This document shows positions 61,721-64,000 of a DNA stretch of 64,000 nt, piece after piece. Below the pieces are notes generated by a model. The model did no database searches, was not told where the DNA came from, and worked only from the letters and a program-made list of their open reading frames with translations. This DNA is from an uncultured Dehalococcoidia bacterium (lineage in GTDB: Bacteria > Chloroflexota > Dehalococcoidia > Lucifugimonadales > UBA1127), in the NCBI GenBank assembly GCA_951812285.1, contig OX638292.1, forward strand, positions 1,776,551-1,840,550. The letters run 5' to 3'. Numbering within the stretch: the first letter of the stretch is position 1; each line of letters opens with the position of its first letter. The position numbers and the translations under genes are program-made.

Positions 61721-62524
61721 CTATAGCGGATTGATAGGCGGGTTTGCCGACGGATCGCCGGTGACCAGCCGCGTGTAGTACTCCCAGACGCCGCCGACAC
61801 GCGGGGCGCGCCCGCCCGCGGGCATGTAGGGCTTGAAGTGCGGCAACTCGTGGGCCGGGGTGCGGTTCGTCATCTCGTCGATGAGCTCGTCCTCAATGTA
61901 CGCATGGTCCGCGCCGGCGACGGAGTAGGCCCAGTAGTTCATCTTGGCCTGCTCCTCCAGCTGGAGCATGTTCATCACGGACTCCTCCAGGGAGTTGCCC
62001 ACCGTCGTGGCGCCGTGCCCGCGAAGCAAGATGGCCTTGCCGTCGCCCAGCAGGGCCGCGACCTCCATCCCCTCGTCGTCCGTCTGGACGGTCTTCACGT
62101 GGTCCCATACCGGGAGCTCGTTGCGCACGAGCTGGATGCCCTCCTGGTTCATGGGGCGCAGCCGCTTGCGCAGCGTCGTGGCCAGGATGGTGTAGTGGGG
62201 GTGGACGTGCACCACGGACTTCACGTTCGGGTACATCTTGTAGATGCAGGAGTGCATCTTTACTTCCATGCACTGGGTGGTGCCGAGCGGCCCGTCCACC
62301 TTGTGGCCCTCCAGGTCACAGACAATCATCTGCTCCGGCGTGATGCTGAAGAGGGCGTCGACCTCGTAGCCGCGTCCCTTGACGATGAACTTGTCCGGGT
62401 CCGTCGGGAGGCGCAGGCTGGCGTGGCCGAGGGACGCCCGGAACCCGGCCGCCAAGCCGGTTTCCGCCAGGATGCGGTTGGCTACCGCCACGTGGTATTT
62501 GACCTCTTCCCACTCTCTCTTCAT
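61721..62524 (-). CDS. Class II aldolase/adducin family protein
   Basis: This 267-residue protein has the zinc histidines in VHVHPHYT and RGHGATTVG and a GHASLRLP opening, as in fuculose- or ribulose-phosphate aldolases and decarboxylases. It could cleave a sugar- or ring-derived acid. The phosphate-binding residues of sugar-phosphate aldolases are not obvious. It lies downstream of an ABC importer on the same strand. Confidence 0.88.
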   Translation of the reverse strand: MKREWEEVKYHVAVANRILAETGLAAGFRASLGHASLRLPTDPDKFIVKGRGYEVDALFSITPEQMIVCDLEGHKVDGPLGTTQCMEVKMHSCIYKMYPNVKSVVHVHPHYTILATTLRKRLRPMNQEGIQLVRNELPVWDHVKTVQTDDEGMEVAALLGDGKAILLRGHGATTVGNSLEESVMNMLQLEEQAKMNYWAYSVAGADHAYIEDELIDEMTNRTPAHELPHFKPYMPAGGRAPRVGGVWEYYTRLVTGDPSANPPINPL

Positions 62525-62580
62525 GGCTAATCTCCTTCAACGCTGTTATGAGGCGTGCGTGGAGCCCGGACCCATGCCGC

Positions 62581-63606
62581 CTAGACGCGGATGCAGGCGG
62601 CCCAGTGGTCGGGGGTGATTTCCCGCAGCTCCGGAACCGTGGTCTTGCACTCGTCGATGGCCATGGGGCACCGGGTGTGGAACACGCAGCCGGACGGCGG
62701 GTTCGCGGGGCTCGGGATGCCGCCCTGCAGGATGATCCGGTCCCGCTCCGACTCGATGTCAGGATCCGGAATCGGCACCGCGGAGAGCAGCGCCGTCGTA
62801 TATGGATGCAGGGGCGTCTCGTAGAGGTCGGTCCAGGAGGCCACCTCCATCAGCTTGCCGAGATACATCACCGCGATCCGGTCCGACACGTGCCGCACGA
62901 TGGCCAGGTCATGAGCAATCATCAGGTACGAGAGCCCCAGGTCCTGCTGCAAGTCTTTTAGCAGGTTGATGAGCTGCGCCTGAATGGACACGTCCAGCGC
63001 CGAAACTGGCTCGTCGGCGACGATGAACTCGGGCTGCACGGCCAGCGCTCGCGCCACGCCGATGCGCTGCCGCTGCCCGCCGCTGAACTCGTGCGGGTAG
63101 CGGTTGGCCATCTCCGGGTTCAGCCCCACCTGCTGCAGCAGCTCACCGACACGCAGCCGGTACTCTCGCCTATTCTTGACCAGTCTATGAATGGTCAGCG
63201 CTTCGCCGACGATGTCCATGACCTTCATCCGCGGGTTCAGGGAGCTGTAGGGGTCCTGGAAGATGATCTGAATGCGGCGGCGGAGCGCTCGCAGTTCTTC
63301 CCGGCTGACTCTGGTGACGTCCGTGCCCTCGAACAACACCTCGCCCTGCGTCGGCTTCTCCAGTTGCAGGATGCAGCGCCCGATGGTGGTCTTGCCGGAC
63401 CCGCTCTCGCCCACCAGTCCCAGCGTCTCGCCGCGCCGGACGAAGAAGCTGACGTCATCCACAGCCTTGATGTCGCCCACCCTGCGCTGGAGGATGAATC
63501 CGGACGTGATGGGGAAGTACATCTTGAGGTTGCGCACGTCCAAAATGTTGTCGCGCGGGTCAGCCGGGTGGCCGTTGGCGGGCGCCGCTGCAGTCATTTC
63601 AGTCAT
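62581..63606 (-). CDS. Oligopeptide/dipeptide-type ABC transporter ATPase (OppF/DppF-like)
   Basis: This 341-residue ATPase powers uptake of peptides or similar solutes. It has Walker [11 protein letters not shown]-loop [11 protein letters not shown], signature SGGQRQR, Walker [13 protein letters not shown] and H-loop IAHDL. The C-terminal extension with [14 protein letters not shown] holds cysteines that bind an iron-sulfur cluster in some family members. ATG at 63606 overlaps the OppD-like stop (ATGA). Confidence 0.93.
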   Translation of the reverse strand: MTEMTAAAPANGHPADPRDNILDVRNLKMYFPITSGFILQRRVGDIKAVDDVSFFVRRGETLGLVGESGSGKTTIGRCILQLEKPTQGEVLFEGTDVTRVSREELRALRRRIQIIFQDPYSSLNPRMKVMDIVGEALTIHRLVKNRREYRLRVGELLQQVGLNPEMANRYPHEFSGGQRQRIGVARALAVQPEFIVADEPVSALDVSIQAQLINLLKDLQQDLGLSYLMIAHDLAIVRHVSDRIAVMYLGKLMEVASWTDLYETPLHPYTTALLSAVPIPDPDIESERDRIILQGGIPSPANPPSGCVFHTRCPMAIDECKTTVPELREITPDHWAACIRV

Positions 63607-64000
63607 CGCTGCTGTGCTCCCTTTGCGAGCTGGTAAACGGTCTCGCTCGCCCAGCACGCCGCCAGGTGGCCCTCGGCGACGGGTTCGAGGGGCGGGATTT
63701 CCTCCAGGCACCGGTCCATGCGGAAGGGGCACCGCGGATAGTAGGCGCAGCCCTTCGGCAGAAGGTCCAGGTCGGGCGGAAGGCCCTCGATGGCTTCGAG
63801 GCGCTCCCTCCGCGTCACGTCGAGACGCGGCACCGAACGCAGCAGGCCCAGCGTGTAGGGGTGGGACGGCTCATGGTAGATCTCGCGGGCCAGTCCCCGT
63901 TCGATGATCTTCCCGGCGTACATGACGTTGACCCGGTGGGCGTACCGCGCCACGACGCCCAAGTTGTGGGTGATCAGAATGACCGCCGTGCCAAGCTCCT
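63603..64000 (-). CDS. OppD/DppD-like ABC transporter ATPase, C-terminal part only
   Basis: The gene runs off the right edge; about 131 C-terminal residues are visible. [21 protein letters not shown] is the H-loop region and [14 protein letters not shown] is the cysteine cluster of the oligopeptide-binding C-terminal domain. The start and Walker motifs lie outside the window. It is coupled to the OppF-like gene by an ATGA overlap. Confidence 0.9.
   Translation of the reverse strand, partial: ELGTAVILITHNLGVVARYAHRVNVMYAGKIIERGLAREIYHEPSHPYTLGLLRSVPRLDVTRRERLEAIEGLPPDLDLLPKGCAYYPRCPFRMDRCLEEIPPLEPVAEGHLAACWASETVYQLAKGAQQR

Overview
This is a GC-rich, gene-dense chromosomal segment of a free-living bacterium. 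It carries no rRNA, CRISPR array, phage or complete insertion sequence. No gene for an outer membrane or lipid A is seen. The mix of Rieske oxygenase, metal-dependent amidohydrolases, several MFS exporters, a thiolase-like/DUF35 pair and class I CoA transferase resembles Chloroflexota of the Dehalococcoidia/SAR202 type. That placement is inference from gene content; no marker tree was possible.

Layout. 0-2.6 kb (minus): two half-size EamA transporters, purQ, a yqeY-like gene and rpsU. 2.7-10.1 kb (plus): an RNA m5U methyltransferase fused to a Maf pyrophosphatase, tatA/B, tatC, dihydrolipoamide dehydrogenase, an E2 acyltransferase and a ThDP enzyme. 10-21 kb: fabI, a uridine-kinase-like gene, a cysteine synthase, two VOC proteins, a Rieske oxygenase, transporters, an arylsulfotransferase-like protein and two tiny SH3-like paralogues. 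21.4-27.7 kb: seven tRNA genes, a beta-propeller lipoprotein, an amidase and serS. 27.8-36.5 kb: catabolic and transport genes (VOC, gamma-glutamyltransferase, MFS, amidohydrolase, CoA transferase, thiolase-like plus DUF35). 36.5-37.5 kb: a lower-GC patch with two apparent tandem small RNAs and a DUF3800 gene. 37.7-43.5 kb: sucCD, a DUF4349 lipoprotein, an acetyltransferase, a low-molecular-weight phosphatase-like protein and an MFS. 43.5-44.3 kb: a tandem hairpin RNA leader followed by a NYN-domain nuclease. 44.3-50 kb (minus): the alaS-ruvX-gatC-gatA group. 50-54.3 kb: amidohydrolase, threonine aldolase and a MetE-like protein. 54.4-56.2 kb: a lower-GC toxin-antitoxin-like island. 56.2-64 kb: bioY, recA, a probable selenoprotein, a metallopeptidase, an amidohydrolase, a class II aldolase and the ATPases of an oligopeptide-type ABC importer.

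How the genes work together. Housekeeping functions (purine synthesis, translation, Tat export, lipoate-dependent 2-oxoacid oxidation, fatty-acid synthesis, TCA cycle, recombination) are interleaved with a scattered catabolic repertoire. Oxygenase, hydrolases, aldolase, CoA transferase and thiolase-like enzymes could feed acyl-CoAs to sucCD and the lipoamide enzymes.

The strongest unusual signals are: (1) an in-frame UGA replacing the first Cys of a CxxC motif in a two-domain protein disulfide oxidoreductase, followed by a SECIS-like hairpin; (2) a promoter, two stem-conserved loop-variable hairpins, a terminator and then a NYN nuclease, arranged like a type III toxin-antitoxin locus; (3) two adjacent small RNA units with the same fold in the same register to their promoters, next to a DUF3800 gene; and (4) a fused RNA m5U methyltransferase-Maf enzyme. 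All coordinates and motifs were read by eye without database searches.
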